Assembly (NCBI GenBank): GCA_964019415.1
Contig: OZ025869.1
Span: 13,138,930-13,202,929 of the forward strand
Length of the DNA stretch: 64,000 bases
From: Ianthella basta
Lineage: Eukaryota > Porifera > Demospongiae > Verongiida > Ianthellidae
Direction of reading: 5' to 3'
Shown here: in pieces, positions 14,001 through 35,249 of the stretch
Layout of the letters: each line of letters starts with the position of its first letter
Position numbering within the stretch: the first letter of the stretch is position 1
Notes under the pieces: generated by a model
Databases searched by the model: none
The model's input: only the letters and a program-made list of their open reading frames with translations
What the model was told of the DNA's origin: nothing
Position numbers and translations under genes: made by a program

Positions 14001-15292
14001 TATCTATATTAGAGGCAGAGTCTATACATACATCCTTACAGATTTCCTACCTCCAGCTCACGCAACCTCCGCTCAGCCGCAAGCACAGTCTTGAGTATGT
14101 TCTGTAGAGATGGATGCAAAAATAAAGTAATTATACTATATAATATAATATAGTTATATATCAGATAATGCTTGTTTTCACTTTATGAAGACATATGTCT
14201 GGCAAGGGGTGAGTTTATAGAAGGATCTCACAGCTGTATTTATCCGGATAACTATAACAGCAATGTTGTCTATAGCTGATGTTCCTAATTCATAAGCACC
14301 ACATGCATCTCTTACCACATCCAGACGTGAAAGTGCCATTTCCAACTCAGCAGCTTTGGGCCGCTGCTTTGGGTTGTCACTGAGGCAGAGCAGAATAAAC
14401 TGTTCCAAAGGATGCAATAGATTCAGTCTTCGCAGATCCTTCTTTCTGCGTTTGACTTCATGAATAGTGCCAATTCCCTCAATGTTCGGTGAAGGAGTTT
14501 GTTGTGTGCCAATCTCCAGGAACAACACCCCAAGAGAGAACACATCCAGGCTTTCATCATACTTGGCACCCTCTGCACGCAGGCATTCTGGTGGCATGAA
14601 CGACACCATGCCAGGTGCCACAGTTGTAAGGTAGAGATCATTCTTCAGTTTTGACTGTCCAAAGTCCCCAATTTTAGCTACTCCCTCAAAGGTGAACATC
14701 ACATTCTTATCATTGAGGTCACGGTGAACCATGGGAGGGCTTAGCTGGTGAAGGAAGGCCACTCCTCGGGTGATGGCCTGACAGATGCGGATCTGGTCTG
14801 GAATGCTGAGCTGGCCTCTACATCTTCCCAGAAAATGCCGGAGATTTTCCTTCATTCTCTCCATCACTAGAATAGGTCCTAGATTTGTGTCTTCGAAGGC
14901 TCCGCGGAACTCTAAATTGTCATAGAATTGACTGAGATTAAGCCGGGATTCGAATCAGATAGCTAGTCTAGCTAGCTACCATTTTCGCTTTATACTGTAT
15001 TACATGCATGCAGAGAGACCCCAAACTCTAGCTACAGTTACTCACTGACGACATTTGGGTGGTCCAACTCCATGAGTCTTTCGCACTCCTTGAAAAACTT
15101 GTGTACAACATGATCTCCGTCTCTCGCCTCTTTTAGTAATTCGTGAATCTTCTTCACCGCGACCGGTTCGCTGCCAAGCTCTCCCTCGTGAACGGTTGCA
15201 CATGCTCCTCTGTCTATCTCACGACCGATCTTCAAGTTTGCGGGCACAAGGGGCAAAGGAAACCTTTGAGTGTATTCGATCTTCGCCATCAT
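9977..15292 (-). CDS. K1: TKL/RIPK-like kinase - coiled coil - C2HC finger protein (762 aa model)
   Basis: Ten exons: 15046-15292, 14316-14911, 14051-14101, 13539-13622, 13367-13450, 12623-12703, 12258-12476, 12058-12183, 11377-11649 and 9977-10504 (2289 nt, no frame break). Residues about 20-281 are a protein kinase: glycine loop [20 protein letters not shown] lysine, [11 protein letters not shown] catalytic loop, DFGQSKL, and SFMPPE in the APE position. Residues 282-496 are coiled coil in small phase-0 exons. Residues 497-587 are a Ser/Thr/Pro-rich linker starting [13 protein letters not shown]. The last exon holds one C2HC finger (CDQCGQ...H...KC). The second finger present in paralogues is deleted in frame (ETEDLPIC runs straight into EDTPTVDEL). 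Either of two adjacent Met codons (15292 or 15289) could start. The RIPK/NEMO-like role is inferred. Confidence 0.82.
11011..11150. repeat. (GT)n microsatellite
   Basis: In the K1 intron between the linker and the zinc-finger exons, the same intron that carries the arrays of K3 and K4. Confidence 0.95.
12990..13140. mobile_element. Degraded foldback MITE related to the 8.2-kb element
   Basis: Arms TGCACTCAATCAC..GTTTGGAA and TTCCAATTC..GTGATTGAGTGCA face each other, with the same core motif as 8200-8389. Intronic in K1. Confidence 0.55.
13172..13342. mobile_element. TA-flanked MITE in K1 intron
   Basis: Begins CAGTGAAATCTGTCTAA, ends AGTTTCACTG, with TA on both sides. Its right end is 25 bp from the K1 exon at 13367. 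The internal GGTGGCTGC(C/T) motifs repeat. A related copy lies at 46416-46582. Confidence 0.65.
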
Positions 15293-16464
15293 TTCGACCC
15301 CCTCTGTTTTATACAGGCGCCATGCATCTGCCCTCGCACAACATGCAGATTGAGTGCGTGTGCATGTGCATTCGATATTCATGCACGTTGGTACACGCGA
15401 GTGCCATACACGTCATTTATATAATACATAATTATAAACCGATCCATTGCCTCTCTTGAGAGAACCGTGCACGTGTAAAGTGTATCATTAACTGAGTGAG
15501 AGAATGCTTCTTGAAGTCATCACCATGCATCGCTAACATTATGACTGCAGTAGCTAGGGCAGATCGAGAAACTTTTATGACTGGTTTCCAACACATAAAG
15601 GTATAGCTATAAGGAAGCATAGACATTATAAAACTGATACATGCAAATACTAGCCAGAGGTGATCTGAACAGTTTCTGGAATCCTTGGAAACACCCCTGG
15701 ATCCGCCCTTGAGTAGTGAAAGCTATTCAAATTGCTTGTGAAAGGAAAATAGCTACACAGAAATAGTCAATGTTCTTTATTCAGAAGTGATTTCACCCTG
15801 CTAATCACGTAGCTACCTAGATATAAAACTAGCTCTGAACCTATATTATTATGTCTGAGAGCTGATGAGAGTGCAAGAGACAGCTCACTGATTGTATGTA
15901 TGTGCAGCATTTGTGTGATAACACACACATGCATAATTTATATAGCAGCTTTAGCCAGACCAGCTGCAGGCAATTGGAATGAATTCAGCATGACACGGAT
16001 ATGGGTCTGTGACTGTGTACATGTGAAGAGCAGGTAATCCCCTTACACAAACATTTGGTCAGACAATGAGGTGTTAAACAAACTGGCACCTCTTATACTG
16101 ATTATATAAATTCATTAATTTTATACAGTAGGTACAGGATAACGGGGCATATATATACAGACAATAAAGCTCTATACATTTTGGCTGCAAAGCACACAGA
16201 CACAGCAATAGCAGTGGTTGGCACCATTTTGCATAGTAATGATGGCAATATAGCTAATCGCAACAATCACTAGTATGTTGCTATGAATGACATTTTCTTA
16301 TTACAATATAAAAGTAAACTCATAGCTAGCTAGCTAGCCAGAATGTTAGTAATAAAGAAAATATGTATGTGTATAGGTACATAAAATTAGCTCAAAACAC
16401 ATGCAAGCTTACAGCATTGTCTATGACACTGTCTGGATGCACCAGTTGTATCATATACAAATGT
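15293..16464. other. Intergenic spacer K1/K2
   Basis: Separates the K1 start from the K2 stop. AT-rich with no supported exon. It should contain the K1 promoter and K2 3' end, but no clear TATA or polyadenylation context stands out. A transposon-end-like CACCCCTGGATCCGCC lies near 15690. Confidence 0.5.
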
Positions 16465-19400
16465 CTAACGTGGTAAAGTGCCTCCTCGGGCAGGTCCAAG
16501 GCCTTTTGCTTTATGAATTTGTCTCCGATCTGGGGTTTGAGTTACCTCTGGCAGCTCACACCTGTGCTTCCAGCGCAAATGAAGTTGGTCCCATGGAAAT
16601 ATCCTCCCACATATTTCACATTTAGGTAGATCTTCACCAGCAGCTTCATTCGTTCTCTCCATTTTGCTGATCGTGGATGCTCGAGTACGTTGTGACCCTT
16701 CAGGCACTTCTACTGCTTTATGGATACGAGCTGCAGGCACTGGTTTGTCCACAATTTTGCTAGGTTCTGCTGATCCAGGACATCTGTGACTCCTCTGTGT
16801 CCATGGTGGATTAAAGACCTGCCCACATTCTGCACAGCTAGGGGCGTTATTCACTTTTGCATCCTGGGTCACCGGTGCCTTGCTACCATCATTTGTTGAT
16901 TTCTTTGATGCCACCTTTGTCCGTTCTTCACTCACTTTGTCATAGCCCTCCTTACTTTCAACTTTGCCAGTGTAAGTCTGCATTAGTAGAACAGAATTAG
17001 TAGAAAAGAAGGAAGAACAAACAGTGAGTATAACAATAGAAATATCACCGTTACTGCCAATGACATGAAATAATGATGGCTGTACTCTATAAGAGGTAGG
17101 GTTAACCCTGACCCTAACTCATCATAGTCTAAATATTACCATTAATGGAAAATGCAAAATCATAAACTCAATATGCTCTATCGGATCTATCCATCAAACT
17201 GCACTGGAGGCATTATAAAGGAGGATGTATATATCACCATATCGTATGGTGATTGCGCAATCACGTAGTAAAGGATAGGGCTAAAAGTATGTTATATGCC
17301 ATAATAACTCCAAAATCAGGTTCGTTATCATATCATACCCGGCATGTCACTATGCAACATACAGTAATTGATGAAACAGAAAGAGCAGAAAACTCGGAGG
17401 CTCTTTCTCTCCCTCAAGCGCTCGTCATCAGAGCGATATCAGGCTGTTGCATCTGAAGAGATAAGTTGATCAAAGCTTCGTGGCGTGTATGGCTCTCCAC
17501 TCGCCTTTCTCACTTCCATTACGAAAATGCAAAGCCAGTGACAGCGCGTTACTTGTCCTCTGTCAGCAAAATATCGCGTGGGAACTCGGATTTGCTATGT
17601 CTGGAATTGTAGAAATCCCTCCATTCCTCGGGTCCTAACTGCCCAATCAGTTCAGCGCTGCGTGTTATTAGGAAAGTAGGGTTCCTTCGATCAACTTATC
17701 TCTTCTTATGGAACAGCCTGAAATCGCCCTGATGACGAGCGCTTGAGGAAGAGAGAGAGAAAGAGCCTCTGAGTTTTCTGCTCGTTCAGTTCCATCGCAG
17801 ACCACAAATGTGACATGAAATTGGCGCCAGAATCTACTGCGCATGCGCAGATTAGGCTGCTAAGGTGATGTTTACCTAGGCGTTTAATAAGGAATGCAAA
17901 TGGCGTCAGCTGCTACTTGCCGGGCAGTTGAATTGAGCCTTCGCGCTGGCTGAGCTTCAGAAAGACTATACGATATAACGTATAACGTATGGTAAGGAGG
18001 TTTATTGCGGAAACTATCAACCCTCGGGCTGTATATCAACCTCGGCGCTTCACGCCTCGGTTGATATAAGTGCCCTCGGGTCAATATTTTCCGCAATCAA
18101 CCTCCTTACCATACGTTATATATTACTTAACTGCAATGACAGCTAGGTATAAGTAAACAATGTAACCACCCCACAGAACATGGACAAGGTCATGATGCGA
18201 ATCATCAGTCACACCTTTCTTGTCTGTTGTAGTTCTCCAGATGAACCATCTTCTGGTTCTTTGACATTAGCAACTGCTGTCTCTTCGGACGACCGAACTG
18301 TATTCGGCATAGCAACAACTGTTTCTTCAGTTGGAGGAATGGCACACGCTTTCAGCTGTAGCCGCAACTGCATGTTTTCTCTTTCCAGTGTTTTCATTCT
18401 ACTCTGGTATTCCGCAGTATTACTCTGGAAGATTTCCTCCATTGTCTTGAGTACAAAAGTACAACAAGAAATTGATACAGAAGCAATCCCTGTATATGAT
18501 TGTTAAATGCCCATATAGAATAGGTCTTACCTTATTATGCCTCTTGACTGCGCAATACTGTGTTTGCAGGTCTTCTCTCTCTCTACCTGCTTCCTTTCTT
18601 GGTTCTGTATGATTCCTCCCTAGTTCATCGATATAACTGAGAGCTTCCAGCCTTTTCACTTCTGCACTTTGGTACAGTGTTTTATACTCTCCAACTTCCT
18701 CATGCTTCTCCTCCAACTCATTCTCAAAGGTGAAAGGAAATACATTGGATATGTCAGTTAACAGTAGAAGGCATAATAATTATTATGCGTGATCGCTAAT
18801 GCAACTCAGGGTAGCTCCCTTATGTGAATTTGCACCAAAAATATATTAACAAAAATGCAAAATGTAAGTAACGCTTGTGAACCAGTAACATGCCCACATG
18901 GTGCAGTGTTAGTATGTCTCTCCCTTATCAGACGTCACGCTCGTGACGTCTTTTTAGGAATGTGCCTGGTTCAAAATGGCGTCCCTATCTTAATGTATTA
19001 GGATGCTTCAGTGAAACTAGCCAAACGGCAGTGGCAAAGAAGAAATAAAGGCCATGGATAGGTATCTTTTGATGTATTGACAACGGCAGCGTACCCAAAG
19101 GCAACCTGGAGTGCACGTAAGAGAAAAGCGTCATAGGCTGCTCGTACCCCATTTTTCCAGAGCGAACTTCATGGCTATGTGGTTTATCATGGTGTTAGTT
19201 ACTGTTGCTTGTTTCTATGCTTTTTCTACTGGCCATTCCTAAATCCCTTTTAATTCTAAAGGAATTTTTATACACTAGTTTGTAAAGGATAAACACCTGT
19301 GGTGCTGCTGCCCTAACTACCAGTACTTGCTCCTTTGAATTCAGTGTCTGCTCCAAAATCAATATTACCAAACAGTTGCATGTAGAGTACATGAGCGTAC

Positions 19401-19519
19401 TGGTGAACATGCCTAACTGGTATAGAGACATGAATGAAGACAAAGTACTGAAATGAACTTCAAACACAGTATCATAAGTTATTACAATAGCACACAAACA
19501 CACCTGACACACATGCACG

Positions 19520-19610
<91 letters not shown>

Positions 19611-19670
19611 ACACACACACACATACACACACGTACACACACACGCATACACGCACGCATGCACATGCAC

Positions 19671-19716
<46 letters not shown>

Positions 19717-22700
19717 GGAGAAAGAGTACATGCATAATGCAGGCTGCACCCAATGCAGCATGGAAGCTTCCAGAAGCTTATCACCTGATGGCAAAATTGA
19801 GGATGGTGAATTGCATCTGAGATCTCAGGATTAAAAGGGCAGGGTTAAACCATCTCCTCATTACATTAACTTAGGTTCATAATATTTATAGTCTTATTAA
19901 TTAAAATGATCTAGGAGTATGAAATTAATATTATAATCGTCGTGCAGCAAGGCAACTTGTATGCGTATCATATATATGCCTACTTTTGTCTTACATACCA
20001 TTAATTTTTGAATTTCGATACCTTAAGGTGTCAAAACTTTATGAAAGTTGGTAGACATGTAAGCTACATAGAGTGATAGCATGGACCATACCAGTCCAAA
20101 ATGTTCTTGCTCGATGCCTGTACAATGAGGCTAGTCACTCAAATTTTCCTACACTTGATATCGATATATCTACATGTTTAACTTCTTTAGTCTTAAACAA
20201 CTGTATGATGACCAGAAGTCCGCTGTCTTGCTTCCTGTTCGGCCATGTTCCACCAGTACACTTTTTGAGACAGTAATACTGTAGTCACTGTAGTCACTGT
20301 TTCCCCACACAAGTTGATTTTCGAAACGTATGGATGGCAGAAGGACTATAGATGAAGTAACTGTTCATGTAATCCAATTGCCAATTAAGTTAATTTGTAT
20401 CACTATGCTATCTATCAACTGGAGCTACACCCAGTCTTATAGCAGTCACACCACCTACAAATGGCATTTGAATTGAAAGCCATCAATACAGCCATGTAAA
20501 TATGATGTATATGACGGTAGTTTATTGAGCTACGTAGACCTGAATGACGAATTAATGTATACACATTGCATGGCATCACTAAAAATGTCTGGAGTCAGAT
20601 TGATGAGTCTGTTTTATACAGCTACATGCAAAGAGGCCAACAGGAATAAAGCTGCAATGAACAGTACATATATGTGTTTGCTAGAGAGATGGATTCGCAC
20701 ATCAAGGCTTAGGCTGACCCTAAGCTGACCTTACACATTAGTGAGATCGTGCATTCGTACACTCGCACAGACCTTTACAATATCCAGCTCTAATTGGATG
20801 GTTTCTTTCTTCTTCACTACCTCTCTCAACCGTTCTTGAGTTTCTTGATAAACAGTCTACAAGACAATGAGCTGATTCAATTAGTGCAGCATGTTACATC
20901 CTATAATAAATGTATTAGGCGGTACCATATAGTTCTGTTCACTCTGTCGCAGCCTGGCAGATTCCACTTGTAGCCTCTGACAATTAGCCTCTGCTCGTCT
21001 GGCACGCTCTTCAGCTTGTCGTTGAGAATTCTATAATTGCAGATATTTTGCACATGACAAGAAAACACTTTTGTCACAAAAAATCATGAATGCACTGAGT
21101 TCAACAGATAGATGGCGGGATGAATGTAATTAAAGTTACTCTTCATGTAATTCAATGACCAAGTAATTCTGTGCCACAACAGTATACGTAGCTATCAATC
21201 CATACTTCTTTTAGTGCTTCAGCATTCGCACAACATAGCAGAAAACTGTTTCACATAGTACTCAATGGGTATTCACAAATGATGTAGCAAAATGGTAAAG
21301 ACAAGGATGAAATGAACAAGGATAAGAGGGTTTCAGTTAAATCCTGCTAACAGTCTGTCTCTGCCTAGTGCCTGTGGCTAGATGAACATGCATACAATTT
21401 GGGCTAACATGATCCACCAATTCTGGATTCGACATGATTATAACCTGAGTACTTTAAATGGACTTAATTGTTTGCATATGTACAGACATATTGCACACAT
21501 GTATGCATCACAGAGTGTCACAGTGCAAACTCGGTACGTAGCTATTGTTGATTCATAAATGAAACAAAATGTTATAACTCAGCAAAAGCAATGGTTAAAT
21601 AAAAAGGGGGAAACAAATATCTGCAATTATATGTACTGGCAATGAGAGTCCTACCTCCAGCATACAGATTCTCTGTTTCGCAGTAAGCGTGATCTGCAGC
21701 ATATCCTGAAAGAAGGGAATTATGCCTGCTAAGGAGTGGACATGCAGAAGGCGCAAGATAACAGTAAAATGCTGATTGCACAATTTGCTGTATTCTGGTG
21801 CATACCCACACACAGAAGCACAAGTACAAGCAGTGTCTATAAACTTTGATCGCTACAATGAAACATTAGCAGACAAGTTGAAAGAACATTGCAAGTACAA
21901 CATGCATCTTACAGCTTTGGGCCTCTGTTTTCGTTCATCTCTGAGGCAGAGGAGAACGATGGGTTTCATCGGATGCGAGTCTTCCATTTTCTGCAGATCC
22001 TTCTGTCTTCTATCAACTTCCCGAGTGGTACCAATTCCAACAACATTAGGCGCAGGTTCGTGCTGTGTGCCAATCTCCAGCATCAATACACCAAGCGAGA
22101 ACATATCCAAGCTTTCGTCGTACTTTGTACCCTCCATAAGCAGGGCTTCTGGTGGCATGAACGATACCATGCCCGGTGCTGCAGATGTTAGGTAAATGTC
22201 CTTCTTCAACTTTGACTGCCCAAAATCTCCGATCTTGGCCACCCCATCAAAAGTGAACAACACATTCTTATCATTGAGGTCACGGTGAACCACGGGAGGC
22301 TTCAGCTGGTGAAGGAAGGCAAGCCCTTCAGTGATCTCCAGTGAGATACGAATCTGCTCTTGAATGCTTAGTTTGCCCTTGTGTCTTTCCAGAAATTGTC
22401 GTAGGTTTTCATTCATTTTCTCCATTACTAAAATGGGTCCGATCTTTGTATCTTTGAAAGCTCCAAGAAACTCTATACAAAGAACAAACATCAGGTTTCC
22501 GCTTTCGTTAGCTATGCATGTGCACACTCCACAGCTACGTAGCTAGCTAACTAACTGCAAAGTTATCCTCAAACATGTCAATAGCGCTTGTAATAAGCAG
22601 TGCGTATATAGTGGTTATAATAAGCAATGTGCAAGTTTCTCACTGATCACATGGGGGTGGTCCAATTCCTTTAGTCTACCACATTCTTCGCAAAAGCTGT

Positions 22701-22890
22701 GCAACGCTTTATCTCCCCCAACCGCCTCCCAGAGCGCCTTGTGAAGCACCTTCACCGCGACCGTGTGGCCATCAAACACTCCTTCGTAGACAACTCCGTA
22801 CGCTCCTCTATTCAATTCATCGCCGAACTCCAAGTTTGGAGGTTTGATCGGCAAAGGAAGCTTCTCCAATAACTTCGGGAGCCGAGCCAT
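16465..22890 (-). CDS. K2: TKL/RIPK-like kinase - coiled coil - two C2HC fingers (658 aa model)
   Basis: Eight exons: 22644-22890, 21913-22472, 21655-21705, 20926-21030, 20773-20856, 18531-18716, 18215-18445 and 16465-16977 (1977 nt in frame). The kinase keeps [32 protein letters not shown] and MPPEALL. Exon 2 is 36 nt shorter than in K1, K3 and K4, because its donor lies right after RPKA, so the last kinase helix ([12 protein letters not shown] in K1) is missing. The coil is of a different exon set from K1 and matches K5 (QAEERARRAEANCQRLQVES). Both fingers are intact: CAECGQVF...HRC near residue 536 and CEICGRIFPWDQLHLRWKH further on. The intron between the last two exons carries an inverted-repeat insertion absent from K6. 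Further small exons in the 18.7-20.8 kb intron cannot be excluded. Confidence 0.78.
17238..18126. mobile_element. Composite inverted-repeat insertion in K2 intron
   Basis: About 890 bp between flanks that are contiguous in K6 (..GTATCACC|TTAACTGCA..). Contains a long-armed inverted repeat (GCGCTCGTCATCAG near 17.42 kb against CTGATGACGAGCGC near 17.73 kb). Contains also a tight palindrome at about 17980-18120 (GGTAAGGAGGTTTATTGCGG against CCGCAATCAACCTCCTTACC). Ends share ATATCGTATGGT / ACCATACGTTATAT. Non-coding. Confidence 0.7.
18905..19283. repeat. Dispersed repeat, fuller copy
   Basis: Contains the palindrome GACGTCACGCTCGTGACGTC and ends ..ATTTTTATACACTAGTTTGT. Its first part recurs at 46617-46860 and its last part at 47605-47725 and, inverted, at 47390-47515. 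Non-coding; in the K2 intron. Confidence 0.65.
19507..19713. repeat. (CA)n microsatellite
   Basis: Interrupted CA array in the large K2 intron. The rest of 19284-20772 shows nothing I can support as coding. Confidence 0.95.
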
Positions 22891-23161
22891 CCTGCATGAA
22901 CCGAAATGCTAATCGCCCAAACAATGAGCTATATATTTCTAACCGGCACCTTCATATAGACTGTATAAATACATTCATTTTATACAATATGTACAGCATA
23001 ATGGGGTGCATATATGCAGACAATAAAGTTGTGTACATGCAGGCCTAGGTACGTACGCAGCTACAGTATATCAATCAATCAGTCAATCAATATTTGAGTG
23101 CACCATGCCATACAGCACTAGGGCCCAGACTGGCCCAAAGTAGCACTATATACACAAACAT

Positions 23162-23470
23162 TTACATAAAACTGTTTAGATGATGTCTGAAACCTGCCTG
23201 TTCCTCAGCAATTAACCCTTTGTCTTCTGCAACACATGACAAATGGTTGTTCAAAACTGTACACATGACCTTGCTCACTGTAGAAGTGCATGAGGGCAAT
23301 ACCTCGGTAATTGGTGGTTTCACAGATACCCATAGGGGACTTCTTTGGAACTGGTACAACCAAGCTCTCCTTCCATACAGATGGTACCAGGCCAGATTCC
23401 CAGCATACTTGGAACAAGGTCATCCATACTTCAAAGGTTCAGCCAACATCATCTCCACCCCAATGCCTGG
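23162..23470 (-). pseudogene. Non-LTR retrotransposon reverse-transcriptase fragment
   Basis: Two overlapping minus-strand frames together show typical reverse-transcriptase motifs: LVPSVWKESLVVPVPKKS, NYRGIAL, and further on GLIAEEQAGFR. They sit in different frames, so there is at least one frameshift. No endonuclease, complete RT core or tail is visible. It is a dead LINE piece between kinase K2 and the 24.3-kb zinc-finger pseudogene. Confidence 0.65.
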
Positions 23471-24322
23471 CATAATATATAGCTACCTACTCATATTGAA
23501 AATGCAGTAGTTAGCTGAGTGTGGCTACATTTTAATTAAATTATTACAGGCACATAAAATTATGCATAATGTAATTGCTTTGTTGTACACAAGATGCTTG
23601 CTTTGGATGGCAAAAGGGCTCATTCTATTAGCTCTTGCTGTTATTCAGCAGCTAACTATATATAGCTAGCCAATGATGACAATGATAGCTATGTTGCAAC
23701 AATCATTAGCATGTTGCTATGACTGACATTCTCGGATTGCATTATAAAAGTAGGCATATTGCTAAACTGATAACTAAGAAAGTATGTGTACAGATTCATA
23801 CGTAGCTAGCTAGCTAGCTAAGTATAGCGATACAAAAACACATGCAAGCTTATAATTAGCTATAGTAATGCAACAGTACAGTTATATGAAGTACATTCTA
23901 TAATTAACATGGTAATGTGCCTTCACGGGCAGCTGCAGGTCCAAGGCCTTTTACATCTCAGCCAGGGGGGCGCAGTGGAGTGCCCTGGGAGGAGACCACA
24001 TTATTATTCAAACAGGGCTATACAGTCAGAGATAATGGTGTGACATATGTACATGTACGCAGATAGTGTATGAACTTCCATATTGCATCTGTTAGTGAAA
24101 AAAACGATGGGTTTGTGCAGCATTTGTGCACACGTGCAAAAACTCGAATACACCTATTAAATACACACAACATAACTATCCTTAGGGTGTGACTACAACT
24201 AAGCTGTCTGGTAGCTTTTGTGGTTACTTTGGCAAAGTGGCCCTGCGCAAATGTTTCCTCCACCAGGGAAGCTTATTTGAGAGCCCTTTGAGCAAATAAG
24301 CGAGTGTGCAATAAAATCTTCC

Positions 24323-25372
24323 CTATATATAATCAAACATCTTGCCACATGGACACATTCTTAGGGACGTGACCATTGAATCTTGCTCACTGGTAAGTTC
24401 TCCTTCCCCTGTCCCAGAAACATGTTGTGTACTGCTACAATCAAAGTCAGGTGGAGAAGTGTTACTTCTACGTTGTGGCTCTGGGCTACCAGTTCCTTCA
24501 GAAGGCTCACATGTGTGTTTCCAACGTAAATGCAGTTTGTTCCATGGAAACGTGCACTCACACTTTTCACATTTAGGTAAATCAGTTGCAGCCACTTCTG
24601 TGTCATCGCGGCTCCCTACAAGTGATTGAGAAATATCTGCGACTTTGCGTTCTACCAGTGCTTGGCGTGGAACCACTGTATGTGGACATTTGATGGATTT
24701 AGTGTGCCAGTGTTGTGCTCTGCCTTGAGCTGTGGCTCATCCTGTAGTGACATCTCCTTAATGTTCACATAGTTATGTTCATTGCTGTCTTCATCAACTT
24801 CCAGCAATGAATGTTGAGTTGTTGTCTCACATGTTGCCTATTCGGAGGGCCATTTACTCTCTCTGTCAAGGTCCAGATTACTTTCATTGAAGGTGAAAGC
24901 CTATATGAGTTAAAACATACGTAGTGTAGATGGATGCTAATTACTGTTGCATACGAAGTGAGAACAAGAAGCTACAGGAAATGAGCCATTTAAAATGCTA
25001 CTTTAAATGGCATAACAGCTCACTCTAGCAAACTATATTCAAGTGCACTGTAAAAGATAATATGTTTGCATGCAGACAACCTTCAAATGTCACTCCTATA
25101 GCTAATGGTATAGTGCACTTTCCTTCTAAATATAAGTCTAGGGAGATCACGGTGTAATGTCTATTGAGATTGTTGCACACTCTTACCATTTCTGCCTGTT
25201 TTGGGTCTGGGAATGAACCAACTGTTTGTTCAGATCGATGATGTGGATGCAGCAACAGTAGGAGATCTGGGCGCAGCAACATTAGGAGATTTGGGTGCAC
25301 CAACAGGAGACAACTTGGGCAAAGCAATGGGATGTATAATTTGGTGTAGTAATAGGTGATTCTTTGGGCCAA
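24323..25372 (-). pseudogene. 3' remnant of a linker/C2HC zinc-finger gene of the same family
   Basis: The last exon (24323 to about 24905) begins AFTFNESNLDLDRE, resembling AFTSNGG of G2. It meets an in-frame TAG after KWPSE, and there is a frameshift before the finger region. It then shows an intact finger, DLPKCEKCECTFPWNKLHLR...KHTCEP, followed by a stop-proximal MCPCGKMF half-site. An upstream linker-like exon ending DPKQAEM|GTAAG (from 25188, right border unclear) has proline/alanine repeats like the kinase linkers. No kinase or CARD exons belong to it. It is best read as a decayed copy left by tandem duplication between K2 and K3. Confidence 0.55.
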
Positions 25373-25812
25373 ACCACCATGGGTGGCATTGACACAGCAT
25401 CAGCGCTGCCACTATACCCATTTGCCCCGACCTCTCGAGATCGTACATGCTTATAACGTACATAATGCATGTATTCCAGCAACATTTGCTGTACATTTTG
25501 ATCATGAGTTGTGCATTATAGTATAACTATGCAGTCTCTAACTGCATTGCCAAAGGTATAAATCTCTGCTTTGCATGCAATTGCCTGGCAGTAATCTTGA
25601 TCCTTCCAGGTAATCCACATCTCTGGAGATTGAGCCTGCATAATAAGTACACAATCACAATTTTACAACATGCATCTTAAGAAAATTTGAAAAATATTCA
25701 TATCAGCTATATTGATGTCAACAGATAATATGGTATAAAAACAAACAAACAGAAAAGAAAGTTTTGAACACACCGGCTGTGCAAATTGTGCCTCTATCAT
25801 TCTCTTCTCATA

Positions 25813-30781
<4,969 letters not shown>

Positions 30782-32148
30782 TGCCACCCTTCTGTATTAT
30801 TATTAAATCTATGGCCTGCTGCCTTCTCGCACAACAAAGTGCACGTGGGTCTCACGTGCCATACATGTCATGCATAGCATCCGTTGCCCCTCTTGAGAAC
30901 AGTGTACAGTGTCATCATGGTCAACTGTGGGAATTAATGTTTTTGAAATCATCGTGCATAACATATTGCTGCAGTATTGCTATAGCGAAACTGATCATGA
31001 AGTTGTTTGGGAATGGAAAATAGCTATACACAATGCTCTTTGTTCCGCAGTAATTTCAACATGCTAGCTAACTATGGCTCTAAAATAATTATTAAAATAT
31101 TATGTCTGAGAGCTGGCAAGAGCGCAGAGATACTCAATGTGTATGTATGCGCAGTGCTGTGTGATCAGATACACCGAGAGAACCTTTTAATTGGAAAACT
31201 TGAGTGGATGCAGTCCATCCTCATGGCCAAGTGTATCAACTGTGTACTTGCAGTAATTAATGGATTAGCTGCACAAGTGTGTACAATCGTGACTATACAA
31301 TGAAACAGATGCAGCATGAAGTGAGTAATGATATATAGTGTAAGCAAACAATGTCTTGGATACTAAGATGCAGTTCATAGCTAACTACATACTCCAGTGG
31401 CTTGTCTTTGCTCTGGGCCCACTTCAGATCTTGATCACGAAGAACAAGTATTGGTCCAAGAGCACAGCATATTCAACAGTACGTAGCTAGCATGTACATG
31501 AGCTTGTATAAGTGCTTTCCAAGCAAGGAACTAAAAATTGATAGCTGTCGTGTATGTTTCACTCCAAGCCACAATAGTCATGATGGCTATATATGGGTGC
31601 ATGTGCACTAGTCTCACGCGCCAGTTGTTCCTGTGCCACACTGTGGGGATGGTACAGTTGGCAATTGTGCATTAGGGGCTGATGTGCACCTAGCAAGGTA
31701 CAGGTATTCCCTTATGCAAACATTTGGCCAAACTATGAGGTGCTAAATAAACTGGCACCTCAATGCTGACTATATAAATTCAATAATTTTATACAGTAGG
31801 TACAAGATAATGGGGCATATGTATACACACAATAAAGCTGTATACATTTTGGCTGTGAAGCACACAGTACAACAATAGCAATGGATGGCGAAGCCATTTT
31901 TGCATAGTATCAATGGCAATAATATTATAGCTAATCACAACAATCATTACTAATATGTTGCTATGAATGACATTTTCTGATTACATTATAAAAGTAGACT
32001 TAGCAATAGCTAAAATGACTAATAATTAAAAAGGTAGCTATGTGTATTAGCTTTTAATAGATACATAAATTAGCACAAAAATGCATACAAGCTTACAACA
32101 TTGTCTATGACACTGTCTGGATGCACCAGTTGTATCATATACAAACGA
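30782..32148. other. Intergenic spacer K3/K5
   Basis: No exon supported. The sequence is duplicated at 61261-62617 (K4/K6 spacer), so similarity here reflects the segmental duplication rather than coding constraint. Confidence 0.6.
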
Positions 32149-35193
<3,045 letters not shown>

Positions 35194-35249
35194 CTACGTA
35201 TGTGGAAGACAGGATACCATTGGGACAGTATGACACATGTATGTGTGCA

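Noticed and set aside
19195-19452. Possible K2 coil exon near TLNSKEQVLVV
   Set aside because: It lies at the end of a dispersed repeat, with no convincing acceptor and no match in K5 or K6.
22364-22546. Plus-strand frames opposite kinase exons
   Set aside because: They are shadows of the kinase coding sequence.
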